Source of the DNA: Chitinophagaceae bacterium
Lineage (GTDB): Bacteria > Bacteroidota > Bacteroidia > Chitinophagales > Chitinophagaceae
Direction: 5' to 3'
Length of the DNA stretch: 64,000 bases
NCBI GenBank assembly: GCA_014379345.1
Contig: JACMLY010000079.1
Coordinates: 1-64,000 of the forward strand
The notes under the pieces were generated by a model that saw only the letters and a program-made list of their open reading frames with translations, did no database searches and was not told the DNA's origin. The position numbers were made by a program, and so were the translations under genes. This document shows positions 27,901 to 36,243 of the stretch, piece after piece (within the stretch, counting starts at the first letter, position 1; every line of letters begins with the position of its first letter).

Positions 27901-28839
27901 GAAGGAACACGATCTCCTGAAGGCAATATGAAAAGGTTTCATAAAGGAGCTTTTTTCCTTGCTGAAAAAATGCAATTGGATATTTTGCCCATTGTTATTC
28001 ATGGCACCGGATATACGATGACTAAAAATGATTTTTTATTAAAAGATGGTACGGTTTCATTGCGGTTTTTACCCAGGATCAAACCAACTGAAACGCAATG
28101 GGGAGAAACATATGCGGAGAGGGCGAAAAAGATCGGCCGTTATTTTCGCGAAGAATTTAAAACGCTAAAAAAGCAAATAGAAACACCTGATTACTTCAGG
28201 GAGCAGCTTGTTTATAATTATATATACAAGGGGCCTGTGCTGGAATGGTATATGAAAATAAAGATCAGGCTCGAAAAACAATATCGGGTATTTAACGAAC
28301 TGGTTCCTGAACAAGGCAAAGTTCTGGATATTGGCTGTGGCTATGGATTTATGTCGTACATGCTACATTTTATATCTGGTCAAAGGGTGATAACGGGCAT
28401 AGACTATGATGAACAGAAAATTGCTACGGCCAGTCATTGCTTTAGTAAAGATGAAAACATTCAGTTTACGTTTGCAGATGTGATGCAATATCCTTTTGAA
28501 CAATATGATTCAATTATAATGAGTGATATCCTCCACTATCTCGGGCCAGAACAGCAGAGACAGGTCATTGAAAAATCGATCGGTCATCTTTTACCCGGTG
28601 GAAATATTATCATCAGGGAAGGAAACAGTGATCTGGAGAGGAGGCATAAGGGTACAAAACTCAGTGAATTGTTTTCTACCAGGTTACTCGGATTTAATAA
28701 AACATCCGGAAATGGGCTATCATTTTTGTCAGGCAATCTGATCAAAGAGATTGCTAACGATCAACAATTGGCTTGCGTTGAACTGGACAATACTAAATTT
28801 ACATCCAACATCATTTTTGTATTAAAAAAACATTTGTAG
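24985..28839 (+). CDS. trifunctional MMPL transporter / lysophospholipid acyltransferase / SAM methyltransferase
   Basis: 1284 aa with three modules. Residues 1-about 830 are an RND/MMPL exporter: two sets of membrane helices, with ASAVSAGNAAQLRKDSF before the first set and the LGDDYSLFIMDGLL block in the second. Residues about 860-1080 are a PlsC-type acyltransferase with NHQSFLD (H905 and D910 of HX4D) and FPEGTR (971-976). Residues about 1095-1284 are a class I methyltransferase with VLDIGCGYG (1113-1121). In aryl-polyene systems the MMPL protein is thought to move the finished lipid-like product across the inner membrane. The fusion implies acylation, methylation and export in one machine. 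The reading frame is intact throughout. Confidence 0.9.
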   Translation: MEKIFLAIFNYFEKRRSVLYIFLLTCFLISGFFASRIQLEEDISKILPDDRKIQKLNEVFQDSKFLDKLVITISAKDTTNTISPDSLVAFADALVSKLNENLKPYINSIQDKIDDGLALEMFGSIHEDLPVYLDEKDYYAIDSLTRRETIRQTLQNNIRTLSSPAGVAFKSIIVKDPTGISLLAIKKLQQLQYDENFELYDNYVITKDQRHLMLFVTPAYPPNNTGKNAVFLKQIDKMIDSLQNTHQKAKASYFGASAVSAGNAAQLRKDSFLTQGITIFFLVVFIGLYFRRKSAPFLVLVPVIFGCLFSLALIYLIQGTISVIALATGSVVLGIAINYSLHVFNHFRHTGSIKEVINDLSTPMTIGSFTTIGGFICLQFVQSEMLKDLGLFAACSLIGASLCSLVFLPHLINTSKEKRTEPAYKHSFLDRIATYRLERNKYIVLTILLLTLIFAYTSRNVRFESDMMRMNYTSAALQQAEKELNDINAYALQSIYLVSSGKNLNDALINNEKAIRTVEVLRQKNIVTKYSGVSSLIISDSLQKIRIEKWRTYWTPQKKQDVLTALRQEGIMLKYNPGAFEGFRNLIDTVYTPGETEATRKIRFVFLNDFITEKEDKATVVTMLKVDRNNKQLVYEAFDANSDVTVVDKQYLAGRLVEIVKLDFASIAIMSAVLVFTVLLISFGRIELALVSFIPMFITWIWILGIMGLFGIPFNIVNIIISTLIFGLGDDYSLFIMDGLLKEYKTGKKNLDSYKSSIFLSAITTLVGLGVLIFAKHPALQSIALIAIIGITCVVLMSQILIPFFFHILIKNRTQKKRFPWTFSGLLKSVFAFSYFMAGCILLTVAGLIVIKFNPFNKSAGKLIYHTMLSKFAWSLMYIMGNVKKQIFNPLNEQFNTPAVIVANHQSFLDILVMIMLHPKLVLLTNKWVWNSPVFGFVVRMADYYPVMQGAEPSIDALEVKVKQGFSIVVFPEGTRSPEGNMKRFHKGAFFLAEKMQLDILPIVIHGTGYTMTKNDFLLKDGTVSLRFLPRIKPTETQWGETYAERAKKIGRYFREEFKTLKKQIETPDYFREQLVYNYIYKGPVLEWYMKIKIRLEKQYRVFNELVPEQGKVLDIGCGYGFMSYMLHFISGQRVITGIDYDEQKIATASHCFSKDENIQFTFADVMQYPFEQYDSIIMSDILHYLGPEQQRQVIEKSIGHLLPGGNIIIREGNSDLERRHKGTKLSELFSTRLLGFNKTSGNGLSFLSGNLIKEIANDQQLACVELDNTKFTSNIIFVLKKHL

Positions 28840-28844
28840 TAGTA

Positions 28845-30356
28845 ATGGAGCAGTTTGATGTACTGATTATAGGAAGTGGCATGGGCGGCTTGGTATGCGG
28901 AGCAATTCTCAGTATGGAGGGTTATAAGGTTTGCATTGTTGAAAAAAACAAACAGCTCGGCGGGTGTTTGCAAACTTATGTACGTGACAGGGTGATCTTT
29001 GATTCCGGAGTGCATTATTTGGGCGGCCTCGATAAGGGCCAGAATCTATACCAGATTTTTAAATACCTGGGCTTGATGGATAAGCTCAAACTGCAGAAAA
29101 TGGATGAAGATGTTTTCGACAAGATAGTTATTGACAATGATGAGAAGGAATATGTCTATGCCCAGGGCTATGATAATTTCATAGCCAAACTGGTTGCTGA
29201 TTTTCCTGATGAAAAAGATACTATCAGGCAATACTGCGATAAAATTAAAGAAGTCTGCAGCCGGTTTCCTTTATATAATCTAAGGTCGGGTGGGGATTAT
29301 GACGAGAAGGCCGGGGTGCTGGAAATCGATACAAAAGGATATATAGACTCCATTACCACTAACGAAAAATTGCGCGCTGTTTTGGCAGGAAATAACGCCC
29401 TGTATGCCGGAGAAGGGAACAAAACCCCATTTTATGTGCATGCCCTGATTTTAAACAGCTATATCGAAAGCTCTTATAAATGCGTTGATGGAGGGTCGCA
29501 GATCTCCAAAATATTGGCGAAACAAATTCGCGAGAACGGTGGTGTTATTCATCGCAATGCGGAAGTGAAAAAAATTGTAGAAGAAAACGGAATAGTGATC
29601 TATGTACAACTTGCAAACGAAACCCGTATTTATGCCAGGGATTTTATATCAAATATGCACCCTGTAAAAACCCTTGAGATAACCCAAAGCGACCATATCA
29701 GGATGGCATTTAGAAAAAGGTTAGGCGGCCTGGAGAACTCAATTTCTTCTTTTACCCTGAATATCGTCCTGAAAAAAAATTCTTTTAAATATTTCAAGTA
29801 TAACTATTACGTTCATAACGAGGGTTGTGTCTGGACGGTTGGCCATTACACACAGGAGAATTGGCCCCTGGGGTATGCACTGTTCTTATCAGCATCATCG
29901 CGAAGTCAGGAATACGCCGACGGTATGACCATATTGACCTATATGCGCTACAATGAGGTAAAGCAATGGGAACACACATTCAATACAGTGTCTGATAGGG
30001 AAGACAGGGGTACCGCTTACGATGAATTTAAAAAACGTAAAGCCGAAATATTAATAGATAGCGTGGAAAAAAAATTCCCGGGTCTCAGGGATCATATTCG
30101 ATCTTATTATACGGCTACCCCATTGTCATTCCGCGATTATATCGGAACTGATGACGGTTCCTTATACGGCGTTGTAAAAGATTACAGGGATCCGCTGAAA
30201 ACTTTCATATCTCCCCGTACAAAATTGCCAAATCTGTATTTTACAGGTCAAAACCTCAACTTGCATGGTATATTGGGTGCAGCAATGAGTGGGTTGGTGA
30301 CTTGTTCGGCATTTTTGAAAAATGATAGCTTAATTGAAAAAATTAGAAATGCGTAG
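28845..30356 (+). CDS. FAD-dependent oxidoreductase, phytoene-desaturase/CrtI-like
   Basis: 503 aa. The N-terminal dinucleotide motif is VLIIGSGMGGLVCGA (residues 6-20), followed by VEKNKQLGGCLQTY. The C-terminal FAD signature region is FTGQNLNLHGILGAAMSG. This is the NAD(P)/FAD-dependent family that includes CrtI desaturases and retinol saturases. It is a common member of flexirubin-type clusters; oxidation or desaturation of the polyene or of an alkyl intermediate is likely but unproven. It starts 5 bp after the MMPL fusion gene and overlaps the next gene by 8 bp. Confidence 0.85.
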   Translation: MEQFDVLIIGSGMGGLVCGAILSMEGYKVCIVEKNKQLGGCLQTYVRDRVIFDSGVHYLGGLDKGQNLYQIFKYLGLMDKLKLQKMDEDVFDKIVIDNDEKEYVYAQGYDNFIAKLVADFPDEKDTIRQYCDKIKEVCSRFPLYNLRSGGDYDEKAGVLEIDTKGYIDSITTNEKLRAVLAGNNALYAGEGNKTPFYVHALILNSYIESSYKCVDGGSQISKILAKQIRENGGVIHRNAEVKKIVEENGIVIYVQLANETRIYARDFISNMHPVKTLEITQSDHIRMAFRKRLGGLENSISSFTLNIVLKKNSFKYFKYNYYVHNEGCVWTVGHYTQENWPLGYALFLSASSRSQEYADGMTILTYMRYNEVKQWEHTFNTVSDREDRGTAYDEFKKRKAEILIDSVEKKFPGLRDHIRSYYTATPLSFRDYIGTDDGSLYGVVKDYRDPLKTFISPRTKLPNLYFTGQNLNLHGILGAAMSGLVTCSAFLKNDSLIEKIRNA

Positions 30357-32007
30357 AAGAAGAAAAGTCTGGAGATGGATGTTATATGCGTTGCTCTCTT
30401 TTTTGGGACTGCTGATCATTTTAGCTGTTTACCTCGCCATCGTAGCTATCGATCATCCACCTAAACCAGTCGATACAAGTAGTTTACAATTGCAACGCAA
30501 CGAACCCTCCCCTGGTTTTTATACAATAAAAAATAACTGGTTCCGCAAAAGCAATAGCGGCTTATATGAGCTCTATGTGGAGGGCGACGCATTTGAAAGA
30601 GGTGTCATCAATGGTAAACTTACAAAAGAATTGGTGCAACGGCAGGAAGATCATTTCAATGAGCAGATCACCAGATTAGTCCCGTCCGCTTTTTATCGCC
30701 ATTTTTTAAGGTATTTCATAGCGTGGTTTAACCGCAACCTGGATGACAATGTAGCGGAAGAGGACAAAGAGGAAATTTTTGGAGTAAGCCATGCGGCTTC
30801 AAAAAAGTATAATTATATCGGCTCTAATTATCAGCGGATTTTAAATTACCATGCTGCCCACGATATTGGCCATGCATTACAGAGCATGGCGCTGGTTGGC
30901 TGTACATCGTTCGGCACCTGGGCATCCGACGATACTACTATGATCATTGGCCGCAACTTTGATTTTTATGTAGGAGATAAATTTGCGGAGGATAAGATCA
31001 TCGCATTTTTTAATCCTTCAAAAGGGTATAAATACATGACGGTCACCTGGGGAGGATTTATTGGTGCCGTGTCAGGGATGAACGAAAAAGGTCTTACCGT
31101 AACCATTAATGCAGCCAAATCCGGTATGCCATCTGGTTCGGCTACACCCGTTTCACTGGTAGCCAGGGAAATTTTGCAATACGCCGGTAATATTGATGAG
31201 GCCCTGCAAATTGCAAAGAAGCGAAAAATGTTTGTATCCGAATCTTTTTTGGTGGGCTCGGCTGCTGACAACAAAGCGGTTGTTATAGAAAAAACACCCG
31301 GGGATATTGATGTATACGATCCGCATAAGAATTATATCGTCTGTTCAAATCACTTTCAGAGCAAGGGCTTAAGCGAAACCAAACCCAATGTAGAACAGAG
31401 AAATGAAAGCGCTTCGGCGTATCGCTATCAGCGGGTAATGCAATTGATCGATACCAATCACAACACCATTCAGAAAACCATCTCGTTGTTGAGAGACCGG
31501 TATGGACTGAACGGCTCAAATATTGGAATGGGCAATGAAAAATCAATCAACCAGTTAATCGCTCATCATTCCATTGTATTTGAGCCCAAAAAACGATTAG
31601 TATGGGTTTCTTCCTCTCCCTGGCAACTGGGTAAATTTGTTGCGTACAACCTTAATAAAGTATTTGCAATGGATGGGTTGAAGGAAAACCGTGAAATCTG
31701 CGATTCGACGCTGACAATTCCTCCGGATTCTTTTTTATTGACCAGCGACTATAAAAACTTTCTGCGTTTCTGGACCTACAAACAACTTATTGCCGATAAA
31801 AAAGATGTGAGCATCGATAGTCTTATCGCCAGCAATCCTGAATACTATCATACTTATGTTTTGGCAGGAGACTATCTGTACCGCAAAGAAAAGTATGCAC
31901 GTGCCAAACAGTATTACCAGCTGGCGCTTACGAAATTGATCGCCACGAAAAAGGAAGAAGCGCATATTAATAAGCAAATTGAAAACTGTACTCGTAAAGG
32001 GGGCTGA
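30349..32007 (+). CDS. C45-type autoproteolytic NTN acyltransferase/hydrolase, membrane-anchored
   Basis: About 552 aa from the ATG at 30349 (a TTG at 30334 is also in frame). An N-terminal basic stretch and one membrane helix (about residues 9-35) anchor it. The C45/acyl-CoA:6-APA-acyltransferase fold starts at the predicted NTN nucleophile Cys185 in LVGCTSFGTW, followed by MIIGRNFDFYVGD and VSGMNEKGLTVTINAA. A C-terminal TPR-like tail (YHTYVLAGDYLYRKEKYARAK) is present. Members self-cleave before the Cys and then make or break amide or ester bonds. In this cluster it is a candidate for attaching or releasing the polyene acyl chain. The gene overlaps the FAD enzyme gene and lies 2 bp before acpS. 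Confidence 0.82.
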   Translation: MRRRRKVWRWMLYALLSFLGLLIILAVYLAIVAIDHPPKPVDTSSLQLQRNEPSPGFYTIKNNWFRKSNSGLYELYVEGDAFERGVINGKLTKELVQRQEDHFNEQITRLVPSAFYRHFLRYFIAWFNRNLDDNVAEEDKEEIFGVSHAASKKYNYIGSNYQRILNYHAAHDIGHALQSMALVGCTSFGTWASDDTTMIIGRNFDFYVGDKFAEDKIIAFFNPSKGYKYMTVTWGGFIGAVSGMNEKGLTVTINAAKSGMPSGSATPVSLVAREILQYAGNIDEALQIAKKRKMFVSESFLVGSAADNKAVVIEKTPGDIDVYDPHKNYIVCSNHFQSKGLSETKPNVEQRNESASAYRYQRVMQLIDTNHNTIQKTISLLRDRYGLNGSNIGMGNEKSINQLIAHHSIVFEPKKRLVWVSSSPWQLGKFVAYNLNKVFAMDGLKENREICDSTLTIPPDSFLLTSDYKNFLRFWTYKQLIADKKDVSIDSLIASNPEYYHTYVLAGDYLYRKEKYARAKQYYQLALTKLIATKKEEAHINKQIENCTRKGG

Positions 32008-32009
32008 CC

Positions 32010-32387
32010 ATGATCATAGGTGTAGGAACCGATTTGATTGAAGTGGAGCGTGTTGCCGGCAAGATCAGTAAGGATGAAGGGTTTCGTGAATTGGTATTTA
32101 CCGTGAGGGAGATCGCTTACTGCGAAGCAAAGGCCAACAAGTTTCAACATTATGCAGCAAGATTTGCGGCAAAGGAAGCATTTCTAAAAGCCATTGGAAC
32201 AGGATGGATAAGCGGAATTGCTTTTAATGAGATTGAAATTACAAATGATCAGGAGGGGAAGCCTTCTCTTAAACTGATAGGTGCTACTTTAAAATTTCTG
32301 GAAACTCGTGGCATTTGTAGAATATGGGTATCCCTATCTCATCTTTCAACCATTTCTTCGGCAGTCGTAATCATAGAAAAAGAATAA
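32010..32387 (+). CDS. acpS: holo-ACP synthase (AcpS-type phosphopantetheinyl transferase)
   Basis: 125 aa, typical AcpS length. It transfers 4'-phosphopantetheine from CoA to the Ser of ACPs. Signatures: GVGTDLIEVERV at residues 4-15 with the Mg-binding Asp, and ARFAAKEAFLKAIGTG with the catalytic Glu/Lys pair. It probably serves the two ACPs encoded downstream, although it could also be the general AcpS of the organism. It is tightly packed: 2 bp after the C45 gene, with the ligase gene 32 bp downstream. Confidence 0.92.
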   Translation: MIIGVGTDLIEVERVAGKISKDEGFRELVFTVREIAYCEAKANKFQHYAARFAAKEAFLKAIGTGWISGIAFNEIEITNDQEGKPSLKLIGATLKFLETRGICRIWVSLSHLSTISSAVVIIEKE

Positions 32388-32419
32388 GGGCGGGGCCGAT
32401 AAAAGATGAAATAAAATAT

Positions 32420-33712
32420 ATGCAATCCTCTCTGTCACAATATCAGACAAATACCGACATCGATAAAATGCAGCAACTGAAGCTGCATTCCCTGCTCAGA
32501 TATCTGGGGCAGTCATCCCCGTTTTATCGTGAATTATTTGCTACCTACAACGTCGATCTGGCCACCATCAGAACAATTGAAGATCTGCGCAATATCCCTA
32601 CAACCGGAAAAGAGGATCTTCAACAGCGCAACAATGATTTCATCTGCGTACCTAAACATAAAATTATTGAGTACACGTCCACCTCAGGCACATTAGGGGC
32701 GCCCGTCACTGTTGCCCTAACGGAAAATGACCTGCTTCGACTGGCCGAAAATGAGTACGCCTCTTTTGTGTGTGCCGACGGATCGGCCAGGGATATCTAT
32801 CAGTTAATGCTTACGCTTGACCGTCAGTTCATGGCTGGTATGGCATACTATTCAGGGATCCGAAAACTTGGCGCGGGGATCATCCGCATAGGACCAGGAG
32901 TACCCTCACTGCAGTGGCAAACCATTTTACGTCTTGAGCCGACCGCCATCGTAGCGGTGCCTTCCTTTATTATCAAACTCATTGCCTACGCAAAAGAACA
33001 CGGCATTGATCTCAATCAGTCTTCCGTTAGAAAAGCAATCTGTATTGGAGAGAATATCCGTAACACGGACTTTTCGCTGAATATTTTGGGCAGAAGAATA
33101 ACCGAAGCCTGGAAGCTACGGCTTTACTCAACCTATGCCAGCACTGAAATGCAAACGGCTTTTACAGAATGCGGTGCTGGAAGAGGGGGACATCTGAATC
33201 CGGAGCTATTGATCGTTGAACTTCTCGATCAAAACAATCAACCGGTCGGGGCGGGAGAGCCGGGAGAAGTGACGGTCACTACGCTCGGCGTTGAGGGAAT
33301 GCCCTTGCTCAGGTACAAAACCGGCGATATTTGTATGTATTCAGATGAAGCCTGTTCCTGCGGCCGGATATCTCTGCGCTTATCGCCCGTGCTTGGTCGT
33401 AAAAAGCAAATGATCAAATTCAAGGGTACCACATTGTATCCTCCCGCACTGTTCGATCTGCTCAATGAGATGGAGGAAGTTCTTGATTATGTGGCCGAAG
33501 TATATAGCAACGAGTTAGGGATGGATGAAGTGCTGTTGTACCTGCTGCCGCAAAATAGTACCGACGAAACAGATAGAAGGATCCGTGCATATTTGCAAGC
33601 CAGGCTCAGGGTGAGCCCGCATATTCAGTATGTAAGTCCTGCAGAAATGCAGAAGCTCCAGTTCCCCGAAGTGGGGCGAAAAGCAGTGAGATTTATTGAC
33701 CGTCGCCGATAG
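32420..33712 (+). CDS. AMP-binding acyl-CoA ligase-like enzyme (phenylacetate-CoA ligase family)
   Basis: 430 aa from the ATG at 32420; the longer frame from 32324 overlaps acpS and lacks homology. The adenylation P-loop reads EYTSTSGTLGAPVTV (residues 84-98). Later core motifs are YASTEMQTAFTECG and YKTGDICMYSDEACSCGR. The family adenylates aromatic carboxylates and makes thioesters. Here it most likely activates the p-coumaric acid made by the ammonia-lyase and loads it as a starter onto CoA or ACP (inference from context and from known aryl-polyene pathways). A perfect 12-bp inverted repeat covers its last codons. Confidence 0.88.
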   Translation: MQSSLSQYQTNTDIDKMQQLKLHSLLRYLGQSSPFYRELFATYNVDLATIRTIEDLRNIPTTGKEDLQQRNNDFICVPKHKIIEYTSTSGTLGAPVTVALTENDLLRLAENEYASFVCADGSARDIYQLMLTLDRQFMAGMAYYSGIRKLGAGIIRIGPGVPSLQWQTILRLEPTAIVAVPSFIIKLIAYAKEHGIDLNQSSVRKAICIGENIRNTDFSLNILGRRITEAWKLRLYSTYASTEMQTAFTECGAGRGGHLNPELLIVELLDQNNQPVGAGEPGEVTVTTLGVEGMPLLRYKTGDICMYSDEACSCGRISLRLSPVLGRKKQMIKFKGTTLYPPALFDLLNEMEEVLDYVAEVYSNELGMDEVLLYLLPQNSTDETDRRIRAYLQARLRVSPHIQYVSPAEMQKLQFPEVGRKAVRFIDRRR

Positions 33713-33732
33713 TTTTTTTAACGGTCAATAAA
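33692..33732. repeat. perfect 12-bp inverted repeat between ligase and ammonia-lyase genes
   Basis: TTTATTGACCGT (33692-33703) and ACGGTCAATAAA (33721-33732) are perfectly complementary with a 17-nt loop containing the stop codon and a run of seven T. There is no T-run after the right arm, so it is not a textbook terminator; it could be an attenuator, an operator or an mRNA-stability element. Confidence 0.6.
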
Positions 33733-33779
33733 AACTCTTATTACTTAGGAATCACCACAATAATTTGGCTGGTTTACAT

Positions 33780-33787
33780 TATTTTTG
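33780..33787 (+). promoter_or_regulatory. candidate internal promoter -7 element before the ammonia-lyase gene
   Basis: TATTTTTG matches TAnnTTTG and lies 19 nt before the ATG at 33807, in one of the few real gaps (94 bp) of the cluster. A TTTG at 33764-33767 is too close to serve as a standard -33 element. Confidence 0.4.
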
Positions 33788-33806
33788 ACCACTTTAACCT
33801 CGTGTT

Positions 33807-35438
33807 ATGATATCAATTGCTGAACGGCCATTAACGTTAAATGAGTGCAGAGAGATCTTATTCAAGGATGAACAAATTTCCCTTTCGGGTTCAGCCTTGA
33901 AAAAAGTAAGTGAAAGCCATTCGTTCCTGCAATCTTTCTCTAAGAACAAGCTTATTTACGGCATTAATACCGGCTTTGGCCCAATGGCCCAATACAAGAT
34001 CAGCGATGAAAACCTGATAGAACTTCAGTATAATCTTATCCGCAGTCATTGCTCAGGTAGTGGTAAACTCTTATCACCTGTTTTGATCAAGGCACTGATG
34101 ATAGCCCGTTTAAACAGTTTAATGCAGGGTTATTCAGGTGTACATACGGAAGTGGTGGAATTGCTGGCCACCCTGATCAACCGAAATGTTCATCCCTGTA
34201 TTTACGAACATGGCGGTGTTGGCGCCAGCGGCGACCTGATCCAGCTAGCTCACCTTGCACTTGTGCTCATCGGCGAAGGAGAGGTTTTTTACCAGGATAA
34301 GGTTCAACCCACAGAAAATGTATTCGAACAATTACAGATAAAGCCTCTTGCTATTCATATTCGTGAGGGGTTGGCTATTTTAAACGGCACTTCAGCCATG
34401 ACAGGCATTGGCCTTGTAAATATTCTTCAAGCCAAAAAACTACTGGCATGGTCAGTAACCCTTTCTGCCATGACGAATGAGGTAATGGAAGCTTACGACG
34501 ATCATTTTTCTTATGAATTGAATATCGTAAAAAAACATATAGGTCAAAATAGGATTGCTGGTGTAATGAGAGAGATGTTAACCGATAGTAACATGATACG
34601 CAATCGGTCACAGCATTTGTACCGCTCTGAAAATATCGAACAGAATGTTTTTGAGGACAAGGTGCAGGAATATTATTCACTGCGATGTGTAAGCCAGGTA
34701 CTGGGTCCTATTTATGATACCATTCACCAGGCCGAAAAAGTAGTGGTGGACGAGCTGAATTCAGTCAATGATAACCCGATCATCGATAAGGCTAATGACA
34801 ATATTTTTCATGGCGGAAATTTTCATGGTGACTATGTGGCCCTGGAAATGGACAAGCTGAAAATGGCCATTACCAAATTATCCATGCTGGCGGAACGTCA
34901 ACTCAATTTTCTTCTCAACGATAAGCTTAATAACAAGTTTCCACCTTTTATAAATATGGGAACTCTGGGACTCAATTTCGGTATACAGGGTATGCAGTTT
35001 ACGGCTACTTCTACCGTGGCTGAAAACCAAACGCTTTCATTCCCCATGTATGTTCATAGCATTCCAAATAACAACGATAACCAGGATATTGTAAGCATGG
35101 GCTGCAATGCTGCCAACCTTACAAAAAAAGTCATCGAAAATTCATTTGAAGTGCTGGCAATTGAAATGACTGCTATTCTGCAGGCCATTGATTATCTCGA
35201 CTGCACATCCCGCTTGTCTGGTTTCACAAAAACGATTTACGAAAATATAAGGGAAATCATTCCTGTACAGGTCGAAGATAAGGCCAGATACAAGGAACTA
35301 AGGCAGGTAAAACACCATCTCGAAACTGTTGACCCGCTTTTGTCTGGTAAAATAGACGTTGATACTCCAACTCCTGCCATTTCATTGATGGAAATATTTA
35401 ATAATGAATTGTCGCATTCCGTTCAAACCAAGGGTTAA
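33807..35438 (+). CDS. tyrosine ammonia-lyase (aromatic amino acid lyase)
   Basis: 543 aa of the HAL/PAL/TAL family. The MIO prosthetic group would form from A140-S141-G142 in GGVGASGDLIQLAHL. The catalytic Tyr is Y51 in IYGINTGFGPMAQY. The ring-selectivity pair after LIR is S80-H81, the same pair found in histidine ammonia-lyases; PALs have Phe-Leu and classical TALs His-Leu. The sequence nevertheless resembles, as I recall it, the Flavobacterium johnsoniae enzyme shown to be a tyrosine ammonia-lyase, including the LIRSH motif and the block YVHSIPNNNDNQDIVSMG. With no hut genes nearby and a polyene cluster around it, TAL producing p-coumarate is the better call. Confidence 0.87.
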   Translation: MISIAERPLTLNECREILFKDEQISLSGSALKKVSESHSFLQSFSKNKLIYGINTGFGPMAQYKISDENLIELQYNLIRSHCSGSGKLLSPVLIKALMIARLNSLMQGYSGVHTEVVELLATLINRNVHPCIYEHGGVGASGDLIQLAHLALVLIGEGEVFYQDKVQPTENVFEQLQIKPLAIHIREGLAILNGTSAMTGIGLVNILQAKKLLAWSVTLSAMTNEVMEAYDDHFSYELNIVKKHIGQNRIAGVMREMLTDSNMIRNRSQHLYRSENIEQNVFEDKVQEYYSLRCVSQVLGPIYDTIHQAEKVVVDELNSVNDNPIIDKANDNIFHGGNFHGDYVALEMDKLKMAITKLSMLAERQLNFLLNDKLNNKFPPFINMGTLGLNFGIQGMQFTATSTVAENQTLSFPMYVHSIPNNNDNQDIVSMGCNAANLTKKVIENSFEVLAIEMTAILQAIDYLDCTSRLSGFTKTIYENIREIIPVQVEDKARYKELRQVKHHLETVDPLLSGKIDVDTPTPAISLMEIFNNELSHSVQTKG

Positions 35439-35447
35439 TATAAATTC

Positions 35448-36179
35448 ATGAAATGTGCATTAGTTACTGGAGGATCTCGGGGAATTGGCCGGGCGGTTTG
35501 TTTGAAGCTAGCCGGTATGGGATACCACATATTGGTAAATTATAAATCGAATGAAACGGAAGCTGCCAAAACTTTGTCACTGATAAATGAAAAAGGAGGC
35601 AGTGGAGAATTGTTGAGATTTGACGTGTCTGACAAAAATGATATTCAAAAAGTACTGGGAGGATGGATCGAGGCCAATGCAGATAATCTTATTGAAGTGC
35701 TGGTTAACAATGCCGGAATTAAAGAAGACGGATTATTGATGTGGATGAAAGATGCGCAGTGGGACAACGTTATAAGGACAAGCCTCGACGGTTTTTTTTA
35801 CGTTACCCGGTTGGTTTTGAACGGAGGGATGCTCTTAAAAAAGTATGGACGTATTATCAATATTGTTTCTCTTTCGGGTTTAAAAGGGCTGCCCGGTCAA
35901 ACCAATTACTCGGCTGCGAAAGCCGGGGTGATCGGTGCAACCAAGGCGCTGGCACAGGAGGTGGGTAGAAGGGGGATTACAGTAAATGCTGTTGCTCCGG
36001 GATTTATCAAGACCGATATGACGGTGGCGTTGAATGAGAAAGAAATGAAAGCCATGATACCGGTCCAACGGTTTGGGGAACCTGAGGAGGTAGCTCATGC
36101 GGTAGGGTTTCTTGCCTCGCCAGATGCATCTTATATAACTGCTGAGGTATTGTCTATTAATGGCGGATTATATTCCTGA
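35448..36179 (+). CDS. 3-oxoacyl-ACP reductase (FabG-like SDR)
   Basis: 243 aa, a classical short-chain dehydrogenase: cofactor motif GGSRGIG (8-14), NNAG (87-90), catalytic S141/S143, Y154 and K158 in YSAAK, and VAPGFIKTDM after the active site. It is the only ketoreductase in the cluster, so it should reduce every beta-keto intermediate during polyene growth, using NADPH. Starts 9 bp after the lyase gene. Confidence 0.93.
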   Translation: MKCALVTGGSRGIGRAVCLKLAGMGYHILVNYKSNETEAAKTLSLINEKGGSGELLRFDVSDKNDIQKVLGGWIEANADNLIEVLVNNAGIKEDGLLMWMKDAQWDNVIRTSLDGFFYVTRLVLNGGMLLKKYGRIINIVSLSGLKGLPGQTNYSAAKAGVIGATKALAQEVGRRGITVNAVAPGFIKTDMTVALNEKEMKAMIPVQRFGEPEEVAHAVGFLASPDASYITAEVLSINGGLYS

Positions 36180-36243
36180 TATTGAATTTTAATTTTAAAA
36201 ATAAAGAGTGAGATTTCATAAATTGTAAGTACGAAGTTGAAGT

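Noticed and set aside
33807..35438. Histidine ammonia-lyase (hutH)
   Set aside because: The selectivity residues are HAL-like, but there is no urocanase or other hut gene, and the cluster context and recalled similarity to F. johnsoniae TAL favour tyrosine.
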